Below, piece by piece: positions 11,946 through 22,180 of a DNA stretch of 64,000 nucleotides (position 1 is its first letter; the number at the start of each line of letters is the position of its first letter). Below the pieces are notes generated by a model. It searched no databases and had not been told where the DNA came from. It saw nothing but the letters and a program-made list of their open reading frames with translations. The position numbers and the translations under genes are program-made. The stretch is from Calliopum simillimum (taxonomy: Eukaryota > Arthropoda > Insecta > Diptera > Lauxaniidae), in the NCBI GenBank assembly GCA_951812925.1, contig OX638371.1, forward strand, positions 33,516,101 through 33,580,100, given 5' to 3'.

Positions 11946-13492
11946 TTGTTTGTAAAACAAGTCAGATTAAACCCTATAACTTTAAGAAATGGGCTTAACA
12001 TTAACCCTTCAAAATCAGAACTGCTCTTGTTCACAAGGAAACACAAAGTTCCTCTTTTTAGGAATATTTGTCTTGATAATATCAAAATACCTCTATCTAA
12101 TGAAGCAAAATTCTTGGGAACAGTCTTAGACCGCAAGCTAAACTGGAAACCTAACATAGAAAATCGTATAAAAAAGGTATACGGTGCTTTCTTTGCTTGC
12201 AAAAAATTCTACGGAATCACTTGAGGTGTTGACCCTAAAATCACCACCTGGATCTATACTGCAATAGTTAGGCCCATCTTATTGTACGCAATACATGTAT
12301 GGTGGACCATGCTAAGCACAGCATATACGCAAAAGAAACTAGAAATATTAATACGTCTCTTAAGCATCGGCGTCACTGGTGCCCTGAGGTCTACCTCTTC
12401 AGAATCCTTAAACGCTATACTTTTTCTGTTACCTATTGATCTCTTTGCCAAGGGAGTGGCTTACAATACTATACTTAGGCTGAAAGAATCGGGAGGCCTT
12501 AGGCTAAGACCTTACGGACACAGTAACGTTGGTAATATTTAAAGTATTACTAGTGATTACATGGTTCGCAAGCTTTCTGTGGAGAAAAAATTCTTGATCA
12601 CATTCCCGTCTAGAGAATTCTGGAACACACGAAGTGAAGATCCAACCCAAGTAATTAACGTTTACACAGATGGCTCTAAATCAGAAAATGGGGTTGGAGC
12701 AGGTTTCTACGTCTCCACTCACATTCATTTAAATTACCAGATGAGTGCAGCATTATCCAAGTGGAAATTTTCGCGATTAACAAAGCGGTCGATTACCTTA
12801 AAGAAAGTGTAAGCGAGAAGAAAATTGCTCTGTACGTCGATAGTCAAGCTGCTTTAAAAGCTTTAAAATCAAACTTTATTAAATCAAAGGCAGTTTTAGA
12901 ACTTAACTTCCCTTAGTAAAAACAACCAGGTTTTCCCTTCAATGGTTGCTAATTGCGAAATTTTAAGAAATGAAAAGGCAGATCTATCAGCAAAAACGGG
13001 AGCTCTTTTAGAAGCTCAACAAAATTAAATTCCAGCACCGTTCTCTTTAAAGAACGCTCAAATGTTCTCAGTATCGAGTAGACGCTGGGAACAATCCCCT
13101 TTAGCGCTATTACAAAGTACTTTTGGCCTCGTTTTCACAAAGCAGATTATTCCAAATATTTACTATATCTGTCGCGGAGTGAGTGCAGCCTGCTGACTAG
13201 AGTTGTGACTGGTCATTGTCTAATTGGTCATCATGCCTTTAGACTGGGCATAGTCTCCAACAACTGGTGCAGAAACTGTCACGAGCCTGAGGAAGAGGAA
13301 ACAATTGAACAACTTTTATGTCTTTGTCCTGCGCTTGCAAGAACTAGACTGAAATGCTTTGGTCAGCCATTTTTCAATTCCTTAAAGGAACTCACTAAAA
13401 TTAGCCTAAGTGACATTAAAAGATTCGCTGTGCTGACAGGATCCGTAAGTTTGGAAAAGCACCATATTGAAAGGAGCAGAGTTTATGAATAG
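11946..13492 (+). pseudogene. Non-LTR retrotransposon ORF2 fragment: RT C-terminus, RNase H, CCHC-like tail
   Basis: This is the 3' part of a LINE-type polyprotein. It has the RT thumb region (FLGTVLDRKLNWKPNIENRIKK, WIYTAIVRPILLYAIHVW), then an RNase H domain (INVYTDGSKSENGVGAGFYV near 12655; EIFAINKAVDYL and ALYVDSQAALKAL near 12765-12870 in another frame), then a C-terminal zinc-type block (WCRNCHEP, LLCLCPALARTR near 13265-13345). The presence of RNase H favours the I/R1/LOA-type clades over typical Jockey. Damage: stops at about 12222 and 12540, a frameshift near 12760, more stops near 12915. The second copy at 15619 keeps TGG where this one has the TGA at 12222. The ORF start and the catalytic RT core are missing. 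Confidence 0.85.
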
Positions 13493-13560
13493 ACGTTAAT
13501 AAGAGAGTGTGCGGTATCACTATCGACCCTTGCGGTCTATGTGTGGCAATATTGCCGCCA
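13493..13560 (+). other. Retroelement 3' UTR leading into the pentamer array
   Basis: A short segment follows the ORF2 stop. It contains a small hairpin (GGCAATATTGCC) and runs straight into the CCTAA array, which suggests the array is the element's own 3' tail. Confidence 0.45.
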
Positions 13561-14379
13561 CCCTAACCTTACCTAACCTAACCTAACCTAACCTAACCTA
13601 ACCTAACCTAACCTAACCTAACCTAACCTAACCTAACCTAACCTAACCTACCTAACCTAACCTAACCTAACCTAACCTAACCTAACCCAACCTAACCTAA
13701 CCTAACCTAACCTAACCTAACCTTACCTAACCTAACCTAACCTAACCTAACCTAACCTAACCTAACCTAACCTAACCTAACCTAACATAACCTAACCTAA
13801 CCTAACCTAACCTAACCTAACCTAACCTAACCTAACCTAACCTAACCTAACCTAACCTAACCTAACCTAACCTAACCTAACCTAACCTAACCTAACCTAA
13901 CCTAACCTAACCTAACCTAACCTAACCTAACCTTACCTAACCTAACCTAACCTAACCTAACCTAACCCAACCTAACCTAACCTAACCTAACCTAACCTAA
14001 CCTAACCTAACCTAACCTAACCTAACCTAACCTAACCTAACCTAACCTAACCTAACCTAACCTAACCTAACCTAACCTAACCTAACCTAACCTAACCTAA
14101 CCTAACCTAACCTAACCTAACCTAACCTAACCTAACCTAACCTAACCTAACCTAACCTAACCTAACCTAACCTAACCTAACCTACACTAACCTAACCTAA
14201 CCTAAACTAACCTAACCTAACCTAACCTAACCTAACCTAACCTAACCTTACCTAACCTAACCTAACCTAACCTAACCTAACCTAACCTAACCTAACCTAA
14301 CCTAACCTAACCTAACCTAACCTAACCTAACCTAACCTAACCTAACCTAACCTAACCTAACCTAACCTAACCTAACCTA
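13561..14379 (+). repeat. (CCTAA)n array, about 160 units
   Basis: About 820 bp of near-perfect CCTAA pentamers with scattered single-base variants (CTTAC, CCCAA, CATAA, AAACT). It follows directly the 3' end of the non-LTR element on the same strand. CCTAA/TTAGG is the ancestral arthropod telomere repeat, which Diptera are known to have lost. Here it is internal and most simply explained as an expanded retroelement tail. Confidence 0.95.
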
Positions 14380-14397
14380 TAACTTCTCAGGGGTACA

Positions 14398-15250
14398 GGG
14401 GAACTGATGCTATTGTGGTATAGCTAATGTTTAGGTGGAATTTTAAAGATAACCGTTAGATCAATTTCTGAGAAATTTTTTAATGATAATCATTGAAGTA
14501 TTGGCTACAGAATATATTTCAATAAAATGTGTGCAATTTCATTAAAAAAAGTTATTGAGCAAAATCTGAAAAAAGTCAAAAAAGCTGTTATCAAAAAGTT
14601 AGGAGGTAATGTGGAATATATGGTGGCACAATGTGGTGTATACATATACTGCTCAGTACTTGTAAAGTGGGCTGGTAATGTGGTACATATAAGTAGGGTA
14701 ATGAGGTATACTTAACCATACAACTAAATATAAAGTTTGAAAGGTATGAAATAAATTCATAATAACATTTACATTGGTTCTCAAACTCATAGTTCTTATA
14801 AAAAAATAAACAGCAATCAAATAATGTTAAGAATAACAAGAAATATTCATATACCACATTAGCGAATCCCGACTATACCACACTGGCCAATTTTTAGAAA
14901 TTACAAAATTCTAAAAATAAAATGGGATACTTTGTGAATTTAAGCAGTTAAACACTTATTTCGCAATACTTAGCACTTCATTGAATATAAATAAAACTCC
15001 ACCAAAAAGCAACTTTTTCTTAACAAAATTTTTTTGCAAAAAATACGGAAAAAAAAATCAACCACACGCGACTTACATTTCGTTCAACTGACATCGGAAA
15101 AATTTTATTTGATGCATGACAGCAGCACATCCCTGGTTTTTCATGTTTTCTGACAGGATACAAGCAGTTACGTTCGCAGGTTCCTTCCCAATTCGGAGAT
15201 ATGCGACCATACCACATTGAAAAACTATACCACAATAGCATCAGTTCCCC
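14398..15250 (+). mobile_element. TIR element, family 'GGGGAACTGATGC', copy 2 (uninterrupted)
   Basis: 853 bp with perfect 26-bp inverted ends, GGGGAACTGATGCTATTGTG at the left and its complement at 15225-15250. Near each end are repeated GTAATGTGGTATA-type motifs in both orientations. The right flank begins TA; the left is CA, one base off a TA duplication. It lacks the helentron insertion of copy 1 and so shows the empty site. The open frames inside (14527-14715, 14591-14857) have no known domain. Confidence 0.85.
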
Positions 15251-15915
15251 TAGCGCGTGAGTTGTTACATAAAAGTATTTTTTTTCGGGCCTCAAATCAA
15301 AAAAATGATATGACAAATGTACTACTGAATTAAAGGAAACCTACCGAGGAATACAAACAAAAATTATAAAATGGTTGCTAATAGGACCTTTTTCATACTA
15401 AAATAGCCGCCAAATTCTAAAAAAAGGGAAAATAAATTTTAAATATCAAACCCTTTAAGCCAAATACTTTCTTAAAAATTAACCAAAAGTTTTTATAAAA
15501 AATTTTCTCTAAAACGTTAGGGTGACCCAAAAAAAATTTGTTTGTAAAACAAGTTTGATTAAGCCCTATAACTTTAAGAAATGGGCTTAACGTTAACCCT
15601 TCAAAAACAGAACTGGTTTTGTTCACAAGGAAACACAAAGTTCCTGTTTTTAGGAATATTTGTCTTGATAAATTCTTGGGAACAGTCTTAGACCGCAAAC
15701 TAAACTGGAAATCTAACACAGAAAATCGTATAAAAAAGGCATACGGTGCTTTCTTTGCTTGCAAAAAATTCTACGGAATCACTTGGGGCTTTGACCCTAA
15801 AATCACCATCTGGATCCACACTGCAATAGTTAGGCCCATTTTATTGTATGCAATACATGAATGGTAGACCGCGCTAAACACAGCATATATACAAAAGAAA
15901 CTATAAAAATTACAA
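15251..15915 (+). pseudogene. Second, truncated copy of the non-LTR retroelement unit
   Basis: From GCGTGAGTTGTTACATAAAA onward it matches 11704 and following: the same leader, then the RT C-terminal region (FLGTVLDRKLNWKSNTENRIKK, WIHTAIVRPILLYAIHEW). It lacks about 35 bp present in copy 1 around 12084-12110 and stops matching near 15905, so RNase H is absent. It has the same orientation as the first copy. With the (CCTAA)n tail between them this is a head-to-tail arrangement. Not functional. Confidence 0.75.
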
Positions 15916-18040
15916 GATTACGCTTATCGCGTGGTGATCTGTGACTTTTTTTCGCAAAGTTATAGGTTAATCATATTCTGAAACCAGTATTGTCAATCTT
16001 AGAAATGTTTGGGGGACACGGTATGGTAGGAGTTTCTCGTTTTTCTCGAAAAGGGTTCATGCGATGATTTCAAAATTTTGTTTGAGTATTAAGAATGTCC
16101 AAAGGAATTAGAGCAAGAACCTTGCGGTCGAAACAAGTTCAAGGCTACCATAAGCTGTGATACGAGCAACGAAGATCTTCCTCAATTTCATATGATATCT
16201 GATTAAGCTGAAACCACTGATTCATTCTCGAACTAAGTGATTTTCGCTAACATGTGCACAATCCAAGAGCAAAGTAAATGATTTATCAGGGGAAAGACGG
16301 CATGATACCTATTTTATAAAGGTCATCTTAGTATTACATCAAGTAAACCGATCGAGACGCCTGATACACGTAGCAAAACCAACAGATATTTAAACAGAAT
16401 GAAAAAGAGAATATTGTTAAAAAATCAAGAAAAAACAAAAGTCAACATTAAAATAAATCAAATCGTTTATTTTTTTTCTAAGTACACTAGCCAAAAATTT
16501 TTTATTTTTTTTGTTTTCAATTAGTCATATAAATTTTTTCCATATCAGTAACAGATTCTAAGATAAATGTATTAAAAAAAGGGTTTCTCAAGACCATGAA
16601 ACTTTAAAATATCATAACTTCGTTAATTTTGACCAAAACGAATTATAAAAAAATCGTGCTCTTTAAAAAATTGTAAAATTAAAATCTATTTTACAAATGA
16701 ACGAATACGAGTACATCTGACGAAAAATACCCCACATTGAGAGCCACACATTTGACGCCATAAAACAATTACATAAAACTTCAAGAAATAAACTTTTCTA
16801 AAGGACTAAAGATGATGTAGTTTTGTGTCTGAAGTATAGTAGTTCATTCCCCAGACAGAAAAATCAGTCAAGTCAAAAGAACCTTTTGCATTGCCAAACT
16901 TAAGCGCTGCCACACAACTCCCCATTCGATACGTGATTAATTATTTCGCAATAAACAATTCAGACTGTCGTCCTTTTGGACGTCAATTCGATTCTGTGAG
17001 TTTGTCATACAAAATTATTTCATTATCGAATTCAGAATGGAGCTAAAATTAATTTTCGTCAAGCGGGCAGGAACAATACGACGGACGCAGTCATTGGAAA
17101 CTCAGGAACGTGATTAATGACACGAAATTATGGCCGGACAATAATCTAGATAGCGTGATTGTTGGGAGTAGCTGCTGTTAGTCTGTTCTCGACATACCTT
17201 GCTTGTTTTTTTTTTTAAATGTTTTTCGTTTTAGTTAGTGATTTTTTTTTATACATATTTTGTAACGAAAAACTCGCAAAAAACATATTCGATCGAAAAA
17301 ATATTTTAATCAGAAATTTTTAATCTGCCTCTGCATTTGGCATTGTTAATGTTGTTTTTGGTGTTTCGCTGCTGTCGGGGTCAATTCAGTATAATAATTT
17401 GAACAATTTGTCACAAAACAAATTCCAGGCAAAATCATTTTTCATGTTTAATATCGCACGATTAATATCGTATAATCAATTTGAATAATTAATTTGGCAA
17501 AAAACAAGCAACTTTATGACATCACTTGGAAATGTGAAGTTTTACCAGTTGAATATTTGTCTCTGAAAGTGAGATGATGCTTGGCAAATTTTTTAATATT
17601 AAAGTCAATTATGAGATATCAAGCACTTAAGTTCAGAGAACATTTACGCTATTATGTTCTCTCCATTTCTTCAATTTTAGGCATTAAGTTTTTGTTTATA
17701 TAACAAATTTTTTCGACAGACTTACATTGGCAAAATACATTTTAGTTTTACAAATTTTTAATGATTCTCTGCTAAAAATTATCAAGCACGTATTTTTTAA
17801 TTTTTTGTTTTGGTCATTAACAATGTTATATTTTTTAAAGTTTTATGGTATGGAAATTTTTATTTTTTTTTTTTGTTTTTGCAGAAACTCTTAATTTGGT
17901 TATAATGAAAAATGTAGTAAATTCTCTATTCAATTTCGTTTTAATATCCATTGAGCTTATAGTAGAAATCGTATTATCTAATATTTCTTGGGATATAACG
18001 ATTTTTCCAACATAACGTCTTCCTATTTCAATTTAACAGA
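15916..18040. other. AT-rich intergenic or intronic stretch, nothing recognised
   Basis: No gene, RNA or repeat recognised. Part of it (16830-17180 and 17330-17600) is less simple in sequence and could be unique regulatory DNA, but nothing here proves it. Confidence 0.4.
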
Positions 18041-18045
18041 CGGCG

Positions 18046-19408
18046 CACAGTGGACCAAAAGTGAGTTTTTTGTATCAAAATTTTTTGCCCGCGTGGGGAC
18101 CCATTGTAAAAAGTTGTCAATGAGAAGGGCTTATAGGTAATTGAACAAGAAAATAAAAGAAACAGCTTTTTGAAAAAAATCTTCGATTGTTAGCCTTGTT
18201 AGCGTTTCCAAATATCTTAGTTACTGGTCCAATTCATTTTAAATGTTTTTTTTTTTATAAAAAAAACATTACATGGTGAAAACATTTTTTTTACCGAAAT
18301 TTTTTAAACTTAAAAATACTTTTGATTTTTTTTTTAAAAAAACCATCCTTAAATTTTTTTAAAACTACTTTAAATCAAAGCATATTTTATAAGCTTTAAA
18401 ATGATGTTTGACTCAAGGTGGGATTCGGTCGCTAGATGACGGTTTTTGGCTTTTGAACGCCCGCGGCAGCCAAAACTCTTTGTTTACTCAAGAGGAAGGC
18501 ATCTTACGAAAAAAGTGAACAAGGCAGAAAATACTTAGATTCGTCCCAGAAATGCATGTGAAATTATTGGGAGTTTTTCGAAACTTTTTTTTTTTGAAAA
18601 ATTATTCAAAGAAAAAAAAAATTTTTTTTTTACCTTCCAAAAAATTCCCAAAAATTTCACACTTATTTCTTGGACGATTCTAAGCATTTTATGCCTACTA
18701 CACTTTTTTCGTAAGATGCCTTCCTCTTGAGTAATCAAAGAGTTTTGCCTGCCACGGGCGTTCAAAAGCCAAAAACCTTCATCTAGCGACCGAATCTCAT
18801 CTTGAGTCAAACATCATTTTAAAGCTTATAAATTATGCTTTGATTTAAAATACTTTTAATAAAAATTTAAAGGGGTTTTTAAAAAAAAAAATTCAAATTT
18901 AACCAAGTAATATATTTTTTATAAAAAAAAAAAACACTTAAAAATTAATGGGACCAGTAACTAAGGTATATCAATTTGCAAACTTTGGTGTAAGCTATAA
19001 ATTTTTGAAAAAACATCCTTTTTATGAAAATGACTAAAAACGCTAACTTCAACACCCTGTATTTGAACAACAAATGATACTAGGACCAAATCAAACAAAG
19101 CCGAGGGAGTTTTTAAAAAATAAATTTCACAAAATTTCACGAGGCAGCAAATCTACTTATAAATATTATTCAAATAGTATTGATGATTCCAGAGTTATTA
19201 AGATTTTTAATATCAGAAAACCTCACTTAACAATGTGAAATCGGGTAAATGGCTCTTGAGATATGGAGTTTTGTTGATATTACCGATTTGCTCCTCCATA
19301 ACAGGGGTAAAAACCAAAATTTTTAACTTTAAAAACTTAATTGAAAACTTTTTACAATTCGTCCCCAAGCGATCAAAAAATGTGAAAACTAACTTTTGGT
19401 CCACTGTG
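18046..19408. mobile_element. Transib-type non-autonomous element with a giant internal palindrome
   Basis: The ends are inverted: CACAGTGGACCAAAAGT at the left and its complement at the right, with similarity continuing for roughly 70-80 bp (GGGGAC, ATTGTAAAAAG). A 5-bp direct duplication CGGCG flanks the element (18041-18045 and 19409-19413). Transib transposons, relatives of RAG1, are known for CAC-starting ends and 5-bp GC-rich CGNCG-like targets. The terminal heptamer here is identical to the RSS heptamer CACAGTG. There is no transposase. The middle (18211-18972) is a near-palindrome, so it folds back on itself; the frame at 18535-18810 is a by-product of this. Confidence 0.8.
18211..18972. 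repeat. ~760-bp imperfect palindrome inside the Transib-type element
   Basis: The left arm (18211-18580) and right arm (18615-18972) are reverse complements with gaps. Matching landmarks: TTAGTTACTGGTCC and GGACCAGTAACTAA; GATGTTTGACTCAAG and CTTGAGTCAAACATC; CATCTTACGAAAAAAGTG and CACTTTTTTCGTAAGATG. The centre is A/T-rich. A transcript would form a long hairpin RNA. Related arm sequence lies at 58800-59025. Confidence 0.85.
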
Positions 19409-19413
19409 CGGCG

Positions 19414-19978
19414 CGAGACGGTTAGTGTTACTTGATATATGTACTATAACATTAGGATGACATTTATAGAATAGATATGCATATGCATGTTAACGAATAT
19501 ACAATATATGCTGCCTGAAAATAAAGCCAGTGACCTCGACCCCTTTTAGTTTCAACGAAACGAAATCAAGGGGTATTACACTTGTTCATTTTCCCCTTCA
19601 GTAGGTTCATAAAGCTCAAGTTTTAATTGGACTTCGACGTGAAATGTACTTTTTAATGTACGCGAATCATTTTGTCATTCTCAGTAGCTTTTCTGTACTC
19701 TACCGTGTTAATTTATTTTACTTAGGATGGAGCTAGTCTATTAAAGCGATTTTCAAAATAAGGGAGTGGCACCTCCTATAAACACTAAAACCTTGAAGTG
19801 CTATATAGTATCAGCATTTCCGCCAAAAGGTTCGCCATGACCAAAATTTAAAAGTTATTTAAAACTTATCGTTTTATGATAATATCATAGAGAAACATTA
19901 AAATTTTACTAATTTAAGCAATTCACACATAAATTCATTAACCATGATGATCAAACCGACTTTAAAGTTGCACAAACG
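19414..19978. other. Unassigned stretch with a helentron-like scrap
   Basis: 19735-19815 contains a decayed unit of the DINE-1/HINE interior (GGGAGTGGCACCTCCTATAAAC, then CTATA). The rest is unassigned. Confidence 0.4.
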
Positions 19979-19980
19979 TA

Positions 19981-21639
19981 CAGTTACTCACTTAAGTTAG
20001 TATACACCAGACAGGGCTTATTCATTTTGAAATAATTGCAAAGTTTTTACATGAAAGTAAACAAAACAAACTTTATTTCACTTAAAGAAAACATTGAACT
20101 TCAATTTCAAAGAAGAATATTAGCAAAAATATCTTAAAGAAAAAACTTATTATAATACAAACAAAATAAAGGCTTATTTTCAAATCACAAAAGTTTGTAT
20201 ACTGCAGAAAAATATTTTAACAAATTTTTTTTTTTTATCGCTTTTAATATTAAATCAGTATTTTGTTGGATATCCCTTGGCCTTCAGAATGGCATTAAGC
20301 CGTGATGGCATAGATCTTTTTGTGTTGTTAGTGGCGTTATTTTGCTCCACTCTTCCATTAGGACACGTTTTAAATCTTCTTTATTTTTTATCTGATGGTT
20401 TCGTATATTTCGCTTAAGATGCTCCCACAAATGCTCAATAGGGTTTGCATCCGGTGATTGAGGTGGGGTTTTGAGCTGTTTTCGCACATTATAAAGGAGC
20501 CATTCTCTTACAATATAGGCTGTATGCTTGGGGTCATTATCTTGCTGGAATATAAATGACCCCTCAATACCTAATTTTCTGGCACTTTGTTTTAAATTAT
20601 TGTCAAGAATATTTATATAGCCAAATCTATCCATTATATTTTCAATTATGACTAAATTCCCTACGCCATTCGCCGCCATACACCCCCAAACCATAATAGA
20701 ACCCCCACCATGCTTAACAGTGCCAGCCATATTGCATGGATTAAGCTCCTGGTTAGCTTTTCTCCATACTTTGTCACGACCATCGGACCTATAAACATTA
20801 AATTTGCTTTCGTCTGAGAAAATCACGTTGTTCCAGAATGTTTGATTACATATTAGATGTTCCTTCGCAAACGCAATCCGCTTACGCCGATTCACTTCGC
20901 TGACGAACGGCTTCTTCCTAATGCTGCGGCCATGATATCCTGCTGCATATAACACTCGGCGAATAGTTTGAGCATTACAGTGCTTTCCAGTTTCTTCTTC
21001 AATCGCTGATTTTATTTTTGTAGCACTTGTCTTGGGATTTCCTCTCGTTTTTCTAACAATAGCGCGGTTATCTGCTTCGTTAAATATGCGAGGACGTCCT
21101 GACCGTGGCCTATTTTTAGTAGTGCCAAAATTTTTTAACTTTTCTATGATTTTTTGAACTGTAGCAGGGCTTTTATTAACAATTTTCCCGATATTACGCA
21201 CAGAAGCTTTTGCTTTGTAATGCTTTATAATTAAAGCTCTTAAATCTCCTGAAAGTTCTCGTCCTCTGGTCGCCATTGTTGAAAATTAAGGTAAAAATTA
21301 TTTTGTTTCGTATTTTTAAGTTAAAATAGTTCACTTTTTGATTTTTTTTACAAAATTTGCTTTAAATTTCTTTTTGGAAAAAAACTTCACCGAATTGTTT
21401 AGCAAACACGCGTGCGCTGTATACTAACTTTAGTGATATGAATTTTTCTCACTTCACTGAAAAAACTAAACTGTGTCTAGTAGAAAAAAAAAATGCCGTT
21501 ATTTTCTTATGCACAGCAAAGGGCATTCCAAAATACTAACATTAAGCATAAAAAATTAAAAACAAAACATTAAGAACTATGCAATTTGCAAAGCATTCCT
21601 ATGGGAGAAAGGGTGTATACTAACTTATGTGATTAACTG
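19981..21639 (-). mobile_element. Tc1-type transposon with IR/DR ends
   Basis: 1659 bp between TA dinucleotides (19979-19980 and 21640-21641). The outer ends start CAGTTACTCACTTAAG (left) and CAGTTAATCACATAAG (right, complement), agreeing over about 28 bp with two changes and both running into TTAGTATACACC. An inner repeat of the same motif lies about 200 bp inside each end (GTTTGTATACTG near 20189; TGTATACTAACTTTAGTGA near 21418). That is the IR/DR layout of Sleeping Beauty-like Tc1 elements. It encloses a nearly intact DD34E transposase. Confidence 0.92.
20255..21276 (-). pseudogene. Tc1 transposase, single frameshift near the C-terminus
   Basis: It encoded a DD34E cut-and-paste transposase acting on the element's own ends. 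From the ATG at 21276: an N-terminal paired-like helix-turn-helix (residues ~5-55), GRPR hook (~60-63), second HTH with RRVLYAAGYHGR (~105-115), then the catalytic core with FSDESKF (Asp 1), QQDNDPKHT (Asp 2) and SPDANPIEHLW (Glu), with 34 residues between Asp 2 and Glu. The open frame gives 330 residues, ending aberrantly (DLCHHGLMPF). In the next frame the usual Tc1 tail (MPSRLNAILKAKGYPTKY) ends at 20255. The span is 1022 bp, one short of 341 codons, so one lost base near 20315 explains it. All catalytic residues remain. A recent insertion is inferred. Confidence 0.92.
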
Positions 21640-21641
21640 TA

Positions 21642-22109
21642 GTTTTTATTTTTTAGTAATTTTTAATTGAATGTGTTTTTTTATATAAACTTCAATAAGA
21701 GACATAAAAACTGATAACAGTTGTTCCACAAAATCTCCCTTACAATTTTAATGATATAAAAAATATGAAAAGAGAACAATGCAATCCCGATTAACTGTAT
21801 TTTCTTTAGTCCAATTTCTACTGTCCGGTTCGTCACTGAAAGAGATAATTTTTTATCATTGCTTCACAAATCAAAAGCAAACCAATCAGCAAGTGTTTCA
21901 AAAATTAAGTGCAATTCAAAAAAAATTGATTATTGCAAAAAATAAAATTTAGAGCTATTTAAAGTTGGTCACGTTCGTCACTTTTGACTCAAAAGTATCG
22001 TATTATTGAAAATTCATTCTACTGTAAAATTCTAAAGCTACATTTTGGATATATCTTGTTATGCCAAGGTCATAATAAAATCATAAGAGGAACATTCTTC
22101 TAAATCACA
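21642..22109. other. AT-rich stretch, nothing recognised
   Basis: No gene or repeat recognised between the Tc1 element and the small piggyBac-type MITE. Confidence 0.4.
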
Positions 22110-22113
22110 TTAA

Positions 22114-22176
22114 CCCATTATATCCGGTTTTATGGTCTTTTTGGCACCTTTATCAAAAAGACTTGGCTATAATGGG
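22114..22176. mobile_element. 63-bp piggyBac-type mini-MITE with TTAA duplication
   Basis: TTAA flanks both sides (22110-22113 and 22177-22180). The element starts CCCATTATA and ends TATAATGGG, as expected for piggyBac ends (TTAA target, CCC...GGG termini). A related sequence in inverse orientation starts at TTAACCCGTTATAACC, 38968. The element is too short to hold anything but the ends. Confidence 0.7.
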
Positions 22177-22180
22177 TTAA

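Noticed and set aside
13561..14379. A true telomere
   Set aside because: Unique sequence and other transposons continue on both sides, and the array follows a retroelement 3' end.
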